Positions 23,730-37,000 of a stretch of DNA of 64,000 nt are shown here, piece after piece; within the stretch, counting starts at the first letter, position 1; every line of letters begins with the position of its first letter. Source of the DNA: Lanius collurio (taxonomy: Eukaryota; Chordata; Aves; Passeriformes; Laniidae); assembly GCA_020086605.1 (NCBI GenBank), contig JACBWW010000090.1:871026-935025 (forward strand), given 5' to 3'. The translations under genes and the position numbers were made by a program. Below the pieces are notes generated by a model that was not told the origin of the DNA, made no database searches, and worked only from the letters and a program-made list of their open reading frames with translations.

Positions 23730-23735
23730 AATAAA
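23730..23735 (+). terminator. LHCGR polyadenylation signal candidate
   Basis: AATAAA 93 bases after the stop codon, followed by T/G-rich sequence (TTCTTGTG, GTGGTGTTTT). It would give a short 3' UTR; longer forms ending farther into the intergenic gap are possible. Confidence 0.5.
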
Positions 23736-26700
23736 AATACCAGTAAGTAATTCTTGTGCAGCACAACTGTTCTGACATTCAAAGTGGTGTTTTCCCTTCT
23801 CTTCCTTTGCAATGATAGGTGCGGAAGTGGCTGTTAGGCAAAACTTTTCTTTATGGGGAACCAGAAGAGTCCAAGAACAGTCAAGTTGCTCTTGAAGCTA
23901 ATAGCTAGTGCAGTGATTGCAGCCTGGCTTCTTTTTCTCCAGATCTGCTTCCTTGGAGTATTTAAAGCCTGTTTGCTACCTTTCATGGCTTCTTTTTTCA
24001 TTCCTATCAGCTGTGCTGGCATTGTTGGTTTAAAGAAAGAGGCACTAAACTAGATGCCTCCATTTCATCAACAGAAACTTCCAATTACACAGCCACCTAC
24101 ACACAGTTAAAGAAGAGTGTTCAAGTGATAGGCTGTAAAGACGTCACCCAAGGAGGAAAATTGATCTATTGAACCTTTGTTACTGGCACTTTTGCAGTTT
24201 ATATTAGATCGCACTCTGAGCTCGTGGGTAGTTTACTTAAATTATTAACCCCTACACAGCCACGTATGTTCTGGAAATCACAAGAGATGCAAAACCCCTT
24301 CTGATGCACACAGGACTCTATTTAGGGTATCACATGTGCACACACAAATCAGGTAAACTGGAGAGCTCCTTCCTGCACAGGCAAGGAAGTGCTGCCTTGT
24401 TTTCCCTCCTGGCACAGTCTCAGGAATGATTTTCACCTGACAGCTCTCTGACATCACCAGTGCCAGTCACATTCAGGAATGCACTAGGGCCTCTTCAGCA
24501 CTCACAGTCCATCTCTATTCCCAGGTGATGAAGCAGAGTAGCAGAGTAGTTACCTTTTCGTGACAGTGTTTTCCCATTAAAATCTCTCTTTTCTTTCACT
24601 GTGCATTGCCTAATGCTAAGTGATCATGCTAACTGGTCTACGTTTGTGACTGCATTGCTGATTTAAGTAAGTGGGGAGTCTGACACTCTGCCATAAGAAA
24701 ACAGTACTATTGCAATCACTTTAAACCTTTTATATTCTCCTTTTCAGCCGAATCCTTTGCTTTCAAGTCTGTGACAGCAACTGAGTTCCAAAGCACTCCT
24801 CTTGTTGCCAAAACACTGCACTGCAAGGTAAATTTGCTTCACATTAAGGAAAGCAATTCTTTGTACTAGTGACTGGTCTATCATTAGTTCATAATTGTGA
24901 TAATTAGAAATAACATCTCTGACCTACTCAGGCCTTCAGCTTAATGCCATGATTTCAATCAGCACAAAAGCTCTGGATGTAAGCACAGTTGTGCTCACAA
25001 GCAGTTCCCACAGGTGGGGAATGAAGCAGGATTGAGAGCAGAGGAGACTCTTAAAACTCTATGGTTTATATCAGTATAAATCCCACAGGATGCACCTCTT
25101 TACACACCAGCTCCTGAGCTTAGCCAATGGTGAAATAGGACTATGATGGGGTATTTAACTGTAATACAAACCAAAGGCACTGGTGTAAAAAAATAGCTAC
25201 TGGGCCTAAATCTTTTCTGTCATCTGTCTCAAAATGGATTTTTGAGACTCATTCTTCTGACATCCCATGGAAGAGCCCTGCACAAGATTTAGGACGTGAC
25301 AGCACAATATCTTTAGTAGGCAATAACTGATGTACTTGCATTATGTTTCAAGAGAAAAGGAGCTTGCCAGCACACCCTCCCTACCACATAACATGGTTGG
25401 GAAACCACAAGGAAGGGAAATGAGTTAGAATTAGCAACAACTGATAGCACCTACCCTACAGTGCTGCAGAGGTAACAGCCCAGAAGCAAGAGATCTCTGT
25501 GAGCATGTTTCTTTTTGTACCTGCTGTAAGTTGAGTGAAATCCACCGTTTACAAAATTCCCGTTTTAAGGGGAAAAAAAAAACATCACTGACAAAACAGC
25601 AAATGTAATTTATATACTTATTTTTTTTCTATGCACAAAAGTAAGCAAATAAGTATAAGCAACAATTTAATAAGACTCAGATTCATGCCAGAGCTTCTCA
25701 TACAAATTACACTTGTTATTCTATCTCATTATTTTTACTTTATCCTCTTTCTGGTGTACAGTTTTAGACAGCTATCTGAAATACCTTTGATGGCCATAAC
25801 TGGTATTACATACCTCATCCTGTCACATCTGCAGCAATATGCTTGCTAAACTGTAACTTGCAGCAATCAAAAACATTAATTCATAAACTATTCAGATCAA
25901 AAGCACTGATTACTGCTCAAGTTACAGACTAGAGCTTACATTTTAATAAGAAACTTTTTTTCAGTATAAAAATTCCTGACTTCAGGCGTACTTAGTTATA
26001 AATGTCTTGTTCAAAGCTGTAATTCTTTACTAATGTTATCTTTAAAACTAGCTAAAAGTGAAGTGCTCTTCAGCCACTTTATTTTATAGTGACCAGGAAA
26101 AATAGATCAAATTCAGAAGCACCACTCAGAGCCTGTGTGGTATTTAGTGAATGGTTCCTATCTGGTCCTGTTCCATGGATTCCTGTGCCATGCTACCTCT
26201 GCTTCTAGTCTTTCCTAACATTGGAAATGGTCCAACAGTTCATAACATACACATTTACAGAGCATGAGCACCTCAGAGCCTGTGAGAGAGTACTGAAATC
26301 TAAAAGCATCTATCATGTGGCAAGAGCTGCATTTCTTGTGCATTTATGGGTCTGAAGCGTAGCATCAGTGCAGCCACAAGTCATCTGAATGGGGGAAAAG
26401 AAATCATACACTGGAATATTTTAACTGTCTATGAATACACAATTCTTCACATTCCAGCAGCAGCATCTATAAAAAACAAAAGATATGGCACATTTGGTTC
26501 AAGTGCTCTAGCTCAGTGTCCGGTCTTTGATACTGGAGAGTAGCAGATACATCAAAAAAAAGCACGCAGTAAACTCAATAATTGTTCAAAACCTACATCC
26601 TGCCTTGTGCCATTAGCACAAGGGTTTGCACCATTGTGAACAAGAGCTGGGGTTTTTTCCCTTGTTTCTTCCATATATTCATTCCCTCCACCTCTTCCCT

Positions 26701-27590
26701 TTCTTTTCTTTCCCTTCTCCCAGCCTCTGTCTCTTCTCAGGGATTAGAAATAACCAAAATGCCTCACAATGTTTCATACCAACAGACGTGGGAGCAGCAG
26801 CCAGGAGGGAGGGGTGCCTTAGTGTAGCATTGGCCTTCCAGTAGGATTATCCTGTTCTGAGACAGCCCAGTTGCACCTTTACCATGGAGTTGTCCATATT
26901 GCCTTACAAGGAACAGGAACCAGCCAGAGAAAAGTTGCAGCTCTGAAGGACAAGGGCCCAAAGCTTCTTTTGGACTTCTATTTCTAGAAGAACTAATAAA
27001 AATGTGATGCTGAGGGCTGGGAGGAATGCAGTTCTCAGGGCAGGGTGAGCTACTGCCACATACATGGCTTGTACACATTTCTCTAAGCAAAGTTTTTATT
27101 AAGGGAACACAAAAACAACTCTGTGCTAGGAATGTAAATGAGATGACACTTTTATTATTATGCACAAGTTGTATCATTCACAGCTTACTGGTCTGTAGTC
27201 CTAGAACGAAGTGGAAATGTACAGTAACAACCTTAAATGACTTTGCATTGACAGTGAAAATAAATCACATTTTAATGTAACACCGCACTACTAATTGCAT
27301 CTCAGTAGACATAGATACTGTAGAATAAACAATAATAATTCTCATATATTGAGAGCTCCAGGATCTTTCCCAGACATTTCCCTTACTTGCATCTGGAGCG
27401 CATGTCTTTAAACTGAAGTCAAAAAACCACAAAGCAACTAAAAAAAGAGAGAGCTGTGCAGCTGAAATAGCCACAGGTTTCAGACTTGAACAGATATTGC
27501 TTTTTTTTTAACTCAAGTCTTTGAAAAGAATTACACAACAGTGTAAATTTATATTTCAAGTCATATCTCAGCTAACCAACAGAACTAAAA

Positions 27591-27596
27591 TTTATT
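27591..27596 (-). terminator. GTF2A1L polyadenylation signal candidate
   Basis: AATAAA on the - strand about 360 bases after the stop, followed by T/G-rich sequence (AGTTCTGTTGGTTAG). A variant ATTAAA at 27857-27862 is nearer but lacks a T/G-rich follower. Confidence 0.4.
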
Positions 27597-27954
27597 TAAT
27601 TATAATCTCTAATTATTTCTTTCTTGAAATAAAAACAGATATATCATTTCAATCTTTAAAGCTATTCCAAGGATGTTTCTCAGCTGGAAAAAAAAAAACA
27701 AAATAATCAGAAAAAAACAGCAAAGACAGCTGAGTAGCAAACAATACAGTGGTTTCATTTGCAAACTAAACAGATTAAGAACTCAATTTAACAACACAGA
27801 TTTTGCGGGTTTTTTTGCCACAGCTTTGTTGTTTTGGGGTTTTTTCCGGAGATTTTTTTAATGAAAGCTTTTTATGAAACAGAAAGTCCAGTTGTTTCAC
27901 AAAAGGCTTATAAGGAAATAATGCCAGTCTTCAAGGACATACTGGAGTGAGGTT

Positions 27955-28062
27955 TCACCACTCTGCATGTCCAGTGGCTTTTGCAAAAACATGGTCTTTA
28001 CCCCCAATGGACATCACTCCATCTTTTAAGTAGAACTTCCATTTGTTCTTAGTTCGCTGTAT
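27955..28062 (-). CDS. GTF2A1L: GTF2A1L exon 9 (terminal coding exon)
   Basis: Encodes IQRTKNKWKFYLKDGVM, then GGKDHVFAKATGHAEW and TGA (27955-27957). This is the DNA/TBP-contacting beta-barrel end of TFIIA. Acceptor TTCATCAG. Confidence 0.97.
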   Translation of the reverse strand: MQRTKNKWKFYLKDGVMSIGGKDHVFAKATGHAEW

Positions 28063-31000
28063 CTGATGAAAAACAATAATAAAAATCAATGCCTCTACAA
28101 ATATACATTACACCATTTTTCTTGAATGTAAAAAAAATTAAGACTTCAGCACAACCTGTATTACACACCTGGTTTTGATTTTAAAACCCTTACAGTTCAA
28201 AATATTCAATGAAAGCAGTATATTTCAATTGTTTATAAAGAACTCCCTGCCCTCTCAAGACAGAAACCTCCTGAATCTTATCCTTTTCTGTCCCACTCTC
28301 CTCTCCCACTTCCCCCCAAGAGTGTTATCTATACAGCTCAACACCAGCAGGACAAGGCAACAGTAATGGGGCAATCCCAAAAGACAGCACACCTTGCAAA
28401 CCAGTGTAGCTTAACTGAAATGCAATGGTTTCCTTTTCACATGGCAAAGCAATGTTGCATGCCTAGAAGTGTTAGGAACCGGCTAAAAGCATAAAAACTT
28501 GTCTTAAAAGCAAATACTGCCATTAAAAAAGAAGAAAGAAAGAATTTGCATAATCTGTTTCTTTTTAAAGGCCTGCAAAAAGATCCATGCTGCTGAAAGA
28601 TTTGTTTGATACTAAAAGGAGGAATTTTAAATATCTCTAGAAAACTCCTTATATTTTCAGCATCAGTCTATTTTCAGTTCCAGAAGGAAAAGAAACAGGA
28701 CAGCAATTTTACCAACAATATTGTCTTAAAGGTAACAAGGTAGTTTAAGAGCTAATTGTTTTTATCTACTTTCTACAGGGCCTACATGTCTTATTAAATC
28801 TGTATTGGAAAGGGGAAAGTTACCAACATCTTTCCTCAGCTTCTGCAACTGTCAATTTCTAATGACATTGATATGAAATTTCCTACAAGACATGTCCCAA
28901 TGCTGACCTTCATAGTCGTTTCTTTTATATTTTTCAAGCAATTTTCAGCTTATTTAGGCAAAACTTTCTCGAGATAACAGTATGCACTACCTATAGCATC
29001 TGTAACCTCTGAGCTCTGAAGCTTCAAAAGTTGGTGTACCTTTCTATACAATACAGACACCAACAGCTTCATTTCAGAGGCATTTTCTACACATATTCTT
29101 ATAACTTCCCAAAATAACTGGTTTCAGGAACTCTCAATCTGTCATAGTTTTATACAGACAATTTTGTTAGCACCTGTTTCCTGAACCACAGACAACCATT
29201 AAGGCAGGCCTAGTTAGACACACAAAAAGTTATCACTAGTCACTTTTGAAAGACTATTAAAAAAAAAAAAAAAAAAAAAAATCAAAGCACACTCTTAAAC
29301 TACAGTCATGTTTTTCCATATTTGATTTAAAATAAAATACACATTTTTTTCATCTTTTAAATTATGACCTATAAGCATCCAAAACCGTACCATTGCTAAA
29401 AGTACTTAGCTTGATCTTCAGGTGTTCAAAATAAGTTGAATTTTAGACATTAAAATAAACGAGGACAAAATGGCACTTAACAACTACTTTGTTTTTCAGA
29501 CACAACAAAATTCTGGTAGCAATATTTCTCAGTAAGCACTACAAAGCCAAAAATAAGGTAAAAGAAAGTACACGCACTCCTCTTTCTGTTATACATTTTA
29601 AAAGCCTTAATTCATGGCTGAATATGCCTACATACATCCATGGAGATGTTGATCTTACTTAAAAGTTAAGGAAATAACAAGCTTTTGCACCTTTACAAAA
29701 CATAACTTTGCAAGACTTGTTGTTCCCTTTTCCTTTAATAGGCCATTATGATTATTCTCTTTTCAGAAAACAGCAGGAAAGTCTTCAGACTATTGTCAGC
29801 TAAACACATCATTTAAAGACTCTATTACAGCATTAGAGTTTCTTTAAAAGGCACTGACAGTAGAGCGAGCATGGATTTGCTGAAAAGATTTAGTATGATT
29901 AAAGAACAAAGACAAAAGTATATTACTGTACCTTTTCATATTGACAAACAATCACATTGTCGGTGTCAAACAAGTCTGCAATGTCCTGTTCACTGACATC
30001 ATCATCAGAGTTTAAGGGGTCCTAGAGATTAAAATTCTGTTTTATACACTCTTTCAGAATGGCACTGAATATACTTGGAATTAAACACACCCAGAACAAT
30101 ACAGTAACCATTGCAAAAATGAAGACCTAGAGGCTGAGAAAACCACATTGCACCAACCTCATTTATGAGTACCTTTTACAAGTTTGCTTTCTCAAAACCC
30201 AAAACACCCTAAACAAAAACACATGTCAAAAAAGTGAGATTGCTAACTAATAAAGCAGATCCCAGTATCTGAAATACTAATCAAGTTGTATTTATTTATA
30301 TGAAGTCCAAATTAACTCTCTTGTGAACAAACCCATAGGATACAAAATTGCATATCTTTAAGAAAAAGGAAAACCTAGGAAATACAAGGGATTAGACAGA
30401 GAACAATGTTCTTGTATCACATTGTTCTCTGTTTAATTCCCTGTGGTCCTTTGGAAGGAAAGAAAACCTAGATTTGTATCCTGAACTTATTTAAATAGAT
30501 CTTATTTAAATTTAAATCTTTAAATAATATCTTATGTAAAAAGCAGAGCTCCATTCTACTAAGGCCAGGATTTTACAATAAAACTTTAATTCTGATAACT
30601 ATTTTAATTCATCCAATAAACAAATTACTTTCCAATAGTTCTTTCATTTGTTCACACTCTTCATAATGAGCTTTTGAGTAATTTCCCTGCAGTACCTCCC
30701 ATCTCCAGAGGTTTGTAACTTCGCTGTCCATGCTCTGCATTAAACTAACCAGGAAATGTTCTAGGTCCAAAAATTCAACAGTCAGGATAGATCTAATGTT
30801 GTTACATGCATCTAAAGGCTTAAAAGTAAATTACCTCCTCAGCTATATCTATTTGGAGGTCTTCATCATCCCCATCATTGAAGCTGGGCTCCATGTTTGA
30901 AGAAGTGCCACATTCTTTATCATAGTCTTCCTTATCATCCAGAACTCTTAGATCCTCTGAGTCAATAAAACCAATTAAATCATTCTCTTCTTTATCTTTT

Positions 31001-34000
31001 GTATGTGGTATTTGTTCCTTGGAAGAAACATCCCCAGTGCCATCGACCTGACTCATGCCTTCAATGTCACTGCAGAGATCCTTTTCCAGTGGTAAATCAG
31101 ATTCCACCTGCTCCGTGGGTTCCATGTAACAGGAATGACAGAGACCAGGGACAGCTTGTGAATTAACACCACAGTGGAAGCCATGTTCAGCACAAAGACT
31201 GAGATTTTTGTTTAACAAACCAACAAACTTGGGGCACTAAAATGAGAGCTTCAGGTCCTACTTGTAAGCCCCAAGCACATTTGCAAACATTGTGTTGCAT
31301 CTATCTTAAATGGAACCCAGGTCAAATACTCCTCAGCAATACAGAAAAAAAAAATTCTTAGACTTTTCTCCAAACACCTTCGTACTCAAAAAAACTCTAA
31401 AACAAAGGCAATCAAGTGAGCCTTTAGAATTTCTATTGTAAAAAAAAATCTCCCATAAAAAAATTAAGCTACTACTATACACCCAAAAATAGGATTTTTC
31501 ATGTTTGAAATAAAAGTCAAGATGAACTGATCCTTCTCCCTCAACTCATTCAAAATGCTCTGTTTAAATAAGATATAAAAAGCTGGGAGAGATAGTAAAT
31601 ATTTCAGTACTTCAAGTTACTGTTCATAAAAGTGCTAGAATTCCTAAACAGAGCATTCACAGGAGCATAAAAGGGCTTTAGGGTTTCAGCCATCTTCAGT
31701 TTCTCATTAAATCTTTATTGTAGCACTTAATTCCAATCCACATACACTTTCTAGTTCAAGAAAATAACACTTTGTTTTTACCTTCCATTCTCACTATAGA
31801 CAGTCTTCATCATGCTGCCATCGGAGTTCAGATGAGCAACATAACATGCTTTCTATTTACAGACATTTGGCATTACTGTCATTAAATTTGCATTTAATAA
31901 ATTTGCCTCAATCACATATGAGCACTACAACTCAAAGTCAGCAAGCCAGCCTGAACTTCAAACAGCTGCAAATAATTTCTGGAACTAAAATTAGATGAGG
32001 TCAGGAAAGTGGCTTGTTAATTAAAATCATTCAAGTTTCCCACACAGCTCTGAGTTCTAGTTTGTCCATAACTTTTCCCCCAAGAAAACACATTTTCTAC
32101 AAGGAGATTTTCACTTATGAAATTTGACTTTTCGTCCTGAATGCATTCTCAATACAACTTTAATGCTCTTCACACATTACAATTTAAAATTAATCCCAGC
32201 TGATCCTGCAAGAGCACTTTGCCCACGACTGACCAGTATCCATATGCAGGTCAGTGGCAGAATGATATGGAAGTTTGCAAGGAGTCTTTCATGTCCGCTT
32301 AATCACGGAAAACCCCTATGTTTCTCAAAAATAATCAATAAGTCTAATACATTTTTTCTATCTATCACACTTTCAGTATTTTTAAATTTATATTCTCATC
32401 ACAGTATTTTAGCAGTAGTTTTGACAAACTGTTAACATAAAAACAAGCAGTCAGCTACTGCTATACTAATCAAGCTTAAGAAGGAACCATAAAATAAGTT
32501 TTATTCTTCTCATTTAGAGGTGCTCACTGTCACTTGGAGATGTGCTCAAACCACCACCTCTAACAGATGCATTTTCCTTAGCTGAGAAACAAAAGGCCTT
32601 ACCTTGTCAGAGGAAGCAATGCTGCCCTGATCTTTTAGAAATGCATTTTCATCCAAAATTTTCCCTGCAATAATCAGGTCAATGATATCATCAGGCACCT
32701 GCTCCTGCAGCAGCTCTGGATGCTCCATGTCCAGTTGCCCCTCCACATCCAACAGGACACTGCTGGAGCTGCTTGCCAAGGATCCATCAACAAAATGTCC
32801 TTCAGAGCATTCTGGAGTAAACACAGCTGTGTGAAGGTTGTCATGTTGGGATTTTTCTGTGAAATCACCACACTGATTCAACATTGCATTAATTTTAAAT
32901 TCCTGCAGACTCGCATGAGGCTGCTCAACCAAGGTAGCAGAGTTCTCCAGGCATTGCTCTTCCACAGAGCTTGGTTTATACAGCACAGCCTGTTGGACAG
33001 CATTCTCCTGGGGCTGCAGTGTTTCATCAGCTGCATGGGCAGCAGATGCATTCACCTGTGCAACACTGGCAATGCTAGCCTGCAGAACTGAAGCTTGTCC
33101 AAGGGGATGAAATATCTGCTGCATGGGGTAATGGAGAATGCTTCCATGTCCTGAGGCCTGTGTAACCACAACAGGCACATTCACCCTGTAAAACTGCCCT
33201 ACAGAGAGAAGAGTTAAACACTGCTTCAGCAGGTGAAACTACAGGTTCATCCAGGCCACTGACCTGTCCCCATAAAACAATAGCAAACACTCAGGCAAAC
33301 GATGAGAAAAAGCACAATTACAAAGCAAAACTTTCCTCAGGCACAATTCCAGCCCTTGAAAATCAGAAGCTTTCTGAATCATGGCTTCCATCCAGTCCAC
33401 CATGTTTAATACCTCTTTCAATTTGGCCTACACAGTACCCTCTGACAGTTAAGTTTAATAATTTACCCACACACTGGATTTAAAATTAATAAATAAATAA
33501 ATACCCTGGTTTGAAATTTTTCCATGTCATTTCAGAAATTAAGGAATACAAGATGAAACAGTTAAACTAGTCCATAGCTGCAGGGAAAGTTCATTCCTTT
33601 ATGGACCTTTAGGTATTCTCTGTAAAAAACCCTGCCTATTTTAGTTAAAAAAACCCAAAAACTCCTAATTTATATATCTTTTCTTAAGAGAACCACTCCA
33701 AATACTGAATGCTTAAAGTTATTATTATCAGGGTTAGAACTGAGATGCCAGAGCCAAGCTCCAAATTTCATTTGATTTTTCTTCTCCCCATACACATGCT
33801 CACACAGATGGAGTCACTGGTACCAGTCTATAGGTCTCATAACATCAGGAATAACACCTGAAACAGACAGCTACACACATCAGTTTTCACCAAAGAACAG
33901 CTGTTTGAGGGAAGAGTCAATGACTGAACTAAGCCTTCCACTGATTACACACAAGCAGTACAAGCACATTTTTGTACAAGCAGTGCAGGCAGTTTTATCA

Positions 34001-37000
34001 CCAAAAAAATGGGATGAAAAAGGTTAATGGACAGTTAGATTTTATTTGAATAAGAAATCAATTTGTCTCTGAAGCACCAGAGTGCCTTTAGGTTTTTTAA
34101 AACATAGAAGATTGTCCCAGAGAGACAGGGAGGAGATACCTGTGTCTGGCATGACAAAGGAAAACACTTGTAAGAAGTTGTAAAACTGACATTCCAACTA
34201 ATCAATGCAGTTTCTTCCCCCACGCAGCCACTACAAATACAAACTACAAAGGAAGAGGAGGGTAACTGGCTCTACTCACTTCAACTTCTCATCTATTTCA
34301 CTGACTGTCCCTGGGACTGCCTTTCAACATCCCCAGACCACTGTAAGATTTGACATCTCCTCATTCCCCTTACCTGGTGCTGGCTGCAGCATCACTCCAG
34401 CTGGCATCTGTAAAGGATAAGCAACACAAGAAGGGAGAGCCAGAGTTACACCCACTTGTGTGGGCCCCTGGAACACAAGAGCTGAGTTTAGGCAGGAACA
34501 CAGCACTGAGTGCCACACACTGGAAAGCTGCATCACGCTTTTGAGATTTAGACAGATGAAGAGTATTCTGCACTGACAGAGTAACAACTTGCCACAAGTG
34601 TTTCCTACTTTCCAGCTATCAGACTCCCTTTTTGCTAGGGCAACATTTTCTATATTCCCTCAATGCACCCACCATTCAGAAGGGTATTTTCCTACTCAAA
34701 GTCACTTTTACCTAGGTTTATGCATTACTCCACACAGCACAGGCTTCTTTCCTAGGCCTATGAAGTCACTTCATATTCTCTTTTCCTCCTGGGTAACAAA
34801 GAGTTAGAATTACAGCTCCCTTTCAAACTAGCTGTTCTGAGGAAATCCAAAGTTTAAATCAGGAAACTCATATATTGCACAAACATCTTTCCAATATTAG
34901 ATTTCAACTTGACAAGCTAGTTAGCTTAAGGCTCAAGAGGCACTCAGTAAGTTCATCAAACTCTGGCAATTAGTGGCTGCTCCCCAAAGAAATTTTGCTA
35001 TGCCCAGACTTCAAAACTTGTCAACTACAAAAACACTCTTTTTCCTTCTGTATATTTTCTACACCTCAAAGATAAAGTTGCTCCCAGCTTCACGAGTGGT
35101 AGTATTTCTCAGCCATGCACTATTTTAACAACCAGTAATATATTTCTTTTCTAAAAAAAGTATATGTAGGTGTGCATTTCCACTACACTTTCATCCTATG
35201 GGCTAAACACATGCAGCTGTGTCTTCCAACAAGCTTCTGGCTTCCCTTCTTGCAGAACCAGCTGGTACCTCCCATCCTTTTTCACTGCTCCAACAGAAGC
35301 AGCAGTGTTACAACTCTCCCTCTTGAAGCCTATTAAAAACTGGCAATCAATTTTAAAAATTTAGGAGTTCAACATAATCAAAATTGAAGTAAAACATCTC
35401 TACAGCTACATACCAGTTCTGCTGCTGAGAAATGCTGTAAACCTCTGCCAGCTTGGATGACAAAAGAAGCTATATAAAAAAAAAAAAAGCCCCTTTACAA
35501 AAAACATTAATTTCTTGGATACAGTTATCTTTCAATAATTAACAGCAATTGAAACAAACACGGGTGAAAGTAAAGCAATCTAACTTCAGTTCATACTCAT
35601 TAGTGAGCACGAGAATTGCCTGGTCAACTTGAGGAAAACATGCAAGCACTTTTTTGCAGCAGAGCAAATCCACTGATGGTAAAAGTAGGAACAGTTGGAT
35701 AAGATTTTCAAAAGCACTCAATATTGACTTCCATGGAAAAGGGCAAAGTGAAAACTTTCCTGGGCTTTTGGAAGCAAACAATTTAGGGAGCTCTAACTAC
35801 TTTGAAAATCTCTAGCCACAGGGCAATTCAAATCCCCTTTTCAAAACCAAATAGATAGAATTACACACCTCAACAGATTACTTTGCCTTAGTACTGCTCT
35901 TTAAAAACTTAATGGTAAGAAGGTAATGCTCATTAAATATAAAACTTCCAATAGCCTTCAAACACAAAAGTTTAGTCACATGGAACAAATAAAGCACCTG
36001 CCTCCAAAAACAGTTCACTTAACTATAAAAACTGTAAAAAAAAAAACCCAAACAACAAAAAAACAAACAAACACAAAAAGGAAGGGAAAAAAAAATTTAA
36101 AAACCCCACAGATCCACAGATAAAGAATGCCTGCCCAAGCCTGAAATACACTGCAGCACAGATTTTCATTAAATCATCTCACATGGGTTTTGTCCTTTAT
36201 GGGCAAAGGTCCTAACAGCCTCTCACTTTGGGGTAAGTCTCAGCTGAGCATTACACTCTACCACAACAATACCACAGTGGTCAGCTGGACTTGATTAAGA
36301 AGAATGATGTCAGAGGCTGTGTGAAAGTCAAGTACTTCTCTGCAACAGGAACGCTGCTTTTAGAAAAACTAACTGAAAGAAAAATTAAAGTGCTTCCTCT
36401 CTTCTGTTTGAGCAAGGGATTACATTTTAACAAATTAAGAACCAGATTAAACCCCAGCCTGACAGCAGAGCTGCATGGCACAAATGAGCCATTCAACCTC
36501 TGCACACATCAGGATACCCATCAAAAGGGGAAGCAGGAGCTTAACCTTACAGGTAAATCTGCAACTGAAGGGCTACACTACTGGACTGAAGACAAGAAGG
36601 CTAAAATTCTCTGCATGTTTTGCTACTGGAAATGAGCAGCTGATCAAGGGTATGTGGACAAAATTCTATTCGTTTATCAAAGTTTAGTTCATTGATTTGT
36701 CAAATTCTACTTACAAATAATTACTGTTCCACATCAAACTAGATACATACATACATAAGCATCACAAACCAAGATTATTTCAAGTCTTCCAAAAATATCC
36801 CTGAATCACTGAGAAATTCTTAAATTGCATCTATTGTGTCCAACATCATCTGACCTGCTGAAGTCTGCAAAACGCCATGAGAACTGTGTGGCAGCTGCAG
36901 GCTGAACTGTGGAGAACAGTGGCTAGGTTGGAAGAAGCCTTCTGTTGCTCTAGACTGTGTCACTTTCGTTTCCCAAAGCTGCAGGAAGATTATTACTAAG

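Larger units (their letters stand above)
23638..27954. other. Convergent LHCGR/GTF2A1L intergenic region and 3' UTRs
   Basis: Holds the LHCGR 3' UTR on the + strand and the GTF2A1L 3' UTR on the - strand. It has candidate poly(A) signals for both but no coding exon and no recognised transposon. An extra + strand AATAAA lies at 27259-27264. Confidence 0.7.
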
